Shown here one piece after another: positions 63,746 through 64,000 of a stretch of 64,000 nt of DNA; the first letter of the stretch is position 1; every line of letters begins with the position of its first letter. The stretch is from Streptomyces sp. CBMA152 (GTDB lineage Bacteria; Actinomycetota; Actinomycetes; Streptomycetales; Streptomycetaceae). The notes beneath the pieces were generated by a model. The model saw nothing but the letters and a program-made list of their open reading frames with translations. It did no database searches and had not been told where the DNA came from. Made by a program: the position numbers and the translations under genes. The stretch is from contig NZ_MECJ01000007.1 of the NCBI RefSeq assembly GCF_014596475.1, forward strand, positions 124,001-188,000. The letters run 5' to 3'.

Positions 63746-64000
63746 ATGACTGGTGACGAGCTCGCGGGTGTGGACACCGAGGTCGCGGGCGTGGCGGCGG
63801 ACGCGGCCACGCGGCGGTACCCGGTGGCGCCCGACACGCACCTGAACGTCCGCAGCGGCCCGGGCACGGGATACCCCGTGGTCAGGGTCCTGCCCGCCGG
63901 GGTGAGCGTCCCGATCAACTGCCAGTGCTCCGGGACGACGGTCTCCGGCCCGTACGGCACGACGGACATCTGGGACAACATCGCCAACGGCCAGTACGTG
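63746..64000 (+). CDS. SH3-domain protein (3' part outside window)
   Basis: Eighty-five codons are inside the window, open to the right edge. The ATG at 63746, with GGGGGAG 6 bases upstream, begins MTGDELAGVDTEVAGVAAD; in-frame ATGs at 63731 and 63740 are less well placed. The bacterial SH3 type-3 domain is clear: YPVAPDTHLNVRSGPGTGYPVVRVLPAGVSVPI-type sequence (about 25-57), then CQCSGTTVSGPYGTTDIWDNI. No signal peptide is visible, which is unusual for wall-binding SH3 proteins, so it could be cytosolic or phage-like. Divergent from the kinase. Confidence 0.8.
   Translation, partial: MTGDELAGVDTEVAGVAADAATRRYPVAPDTHLNVRSGPGTGYPVVRVLPAGVSVPINCQCSGTTVSGPYGTTDIWDNIANGQYV

Overview
The window is high-GC actinobacterial chromosome and almost certainly a Streptomyces core region. 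The evidence is strong third-position GC bias, many GTG starts, and a gene order matching the S. coelicolor SCO33xx-SCO34xx neighbourhood: fol genes, lysX-like, nuoD2, panC-nadB-nadC-coaX, lsr2, clpC, sigE-cseABC, disA-radA and ilvD. No rRNA, tRNA, CRISPR array, insertion sequence or prophage was seen. Family names come from reading the sequence; no database search was run.

Layout. (1) 1-3200, minus strand: folate genes folP, an NTF2-like gene, folB, folK and a DUF3180 gene, preceded by a MarR gene that is divergent from an MFS exporter with a repeat-rich operator. (2) 4.9-13.1 kb: an MprF/LysX-type lysyltransferase, a membrane-anchored esterase, a divergently split glycine betaine/choline-type ABC importer and a coiled-coil membrane protein. 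(3) 13.1-17.6 kb: an orphan NuoD-like subunit beside a MidA/NDUFAF7-family methyltransferase, then a NarL-type two-component system. (4) 17.6-21.8 kb: two ArsR-type regulators, each facing a divergent gene across a clear inverted-repeat operator, and a threonine-aldolase-family enzyme. (5) 21.9-28.4 kb: a cofactor operon (DUF2520, panC, nadB, nadC, coaX) and an arylamine N-acetyltransferase. (6) 28.5-34.6 kb: small unknowns, an orphan BlaI regulator, a short ArgA-type acetyltransferase, lsr2, an SCO3374-family gene and clpC with a putative ClgR box. (7) 34.6-41.0 kb: two adjacent, clearly paralogous NACHT-LRR (bacterial NLR-like) STAND proteins. One carries a trypsin-like protease domain and the other a helical N-terminal domain; the first gene of the pair has a TTA (bldA) leucine codon. 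(8) 41.3-50.8 kb: an M23 peptidase, a TetR/DHA2-exporter pair with a long operator, the sigE-cseA-cseB-cseC envelope-stress operon, mutY, a PAP2 phosphatase and a Gly/Ser-linker membrane protein. (9) 51.1-64 kb: disA-radA, a sigma-like/zinc-motif/BACON membrane protein, a Cys-rich protein, a Ppx/GppA phosphatase, a TIM-barrel isomerase with a TetR regulator, ilvD, a PknB-type kinase with a beta-propeller sensor, and the start of an SH3 protein.

The main candidate for a little-described system is the paired NACHT operon (34655-41026), which looks like an immune or regulated-death module made by tandem duplication with exchange of the N-terminal domain. Three further points stand out. The nuoD2/MidA adjacency predicts a specific protein-methylation event. 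A family of nested palindromic interspersed repeats (eight loci here, six of them between convergent 3' ends) probably acts as bidirectional terminators or mobile palindromes. The BACON protein joins sigma-like and anti-sigma-like elements in one membrane-spanning chain.
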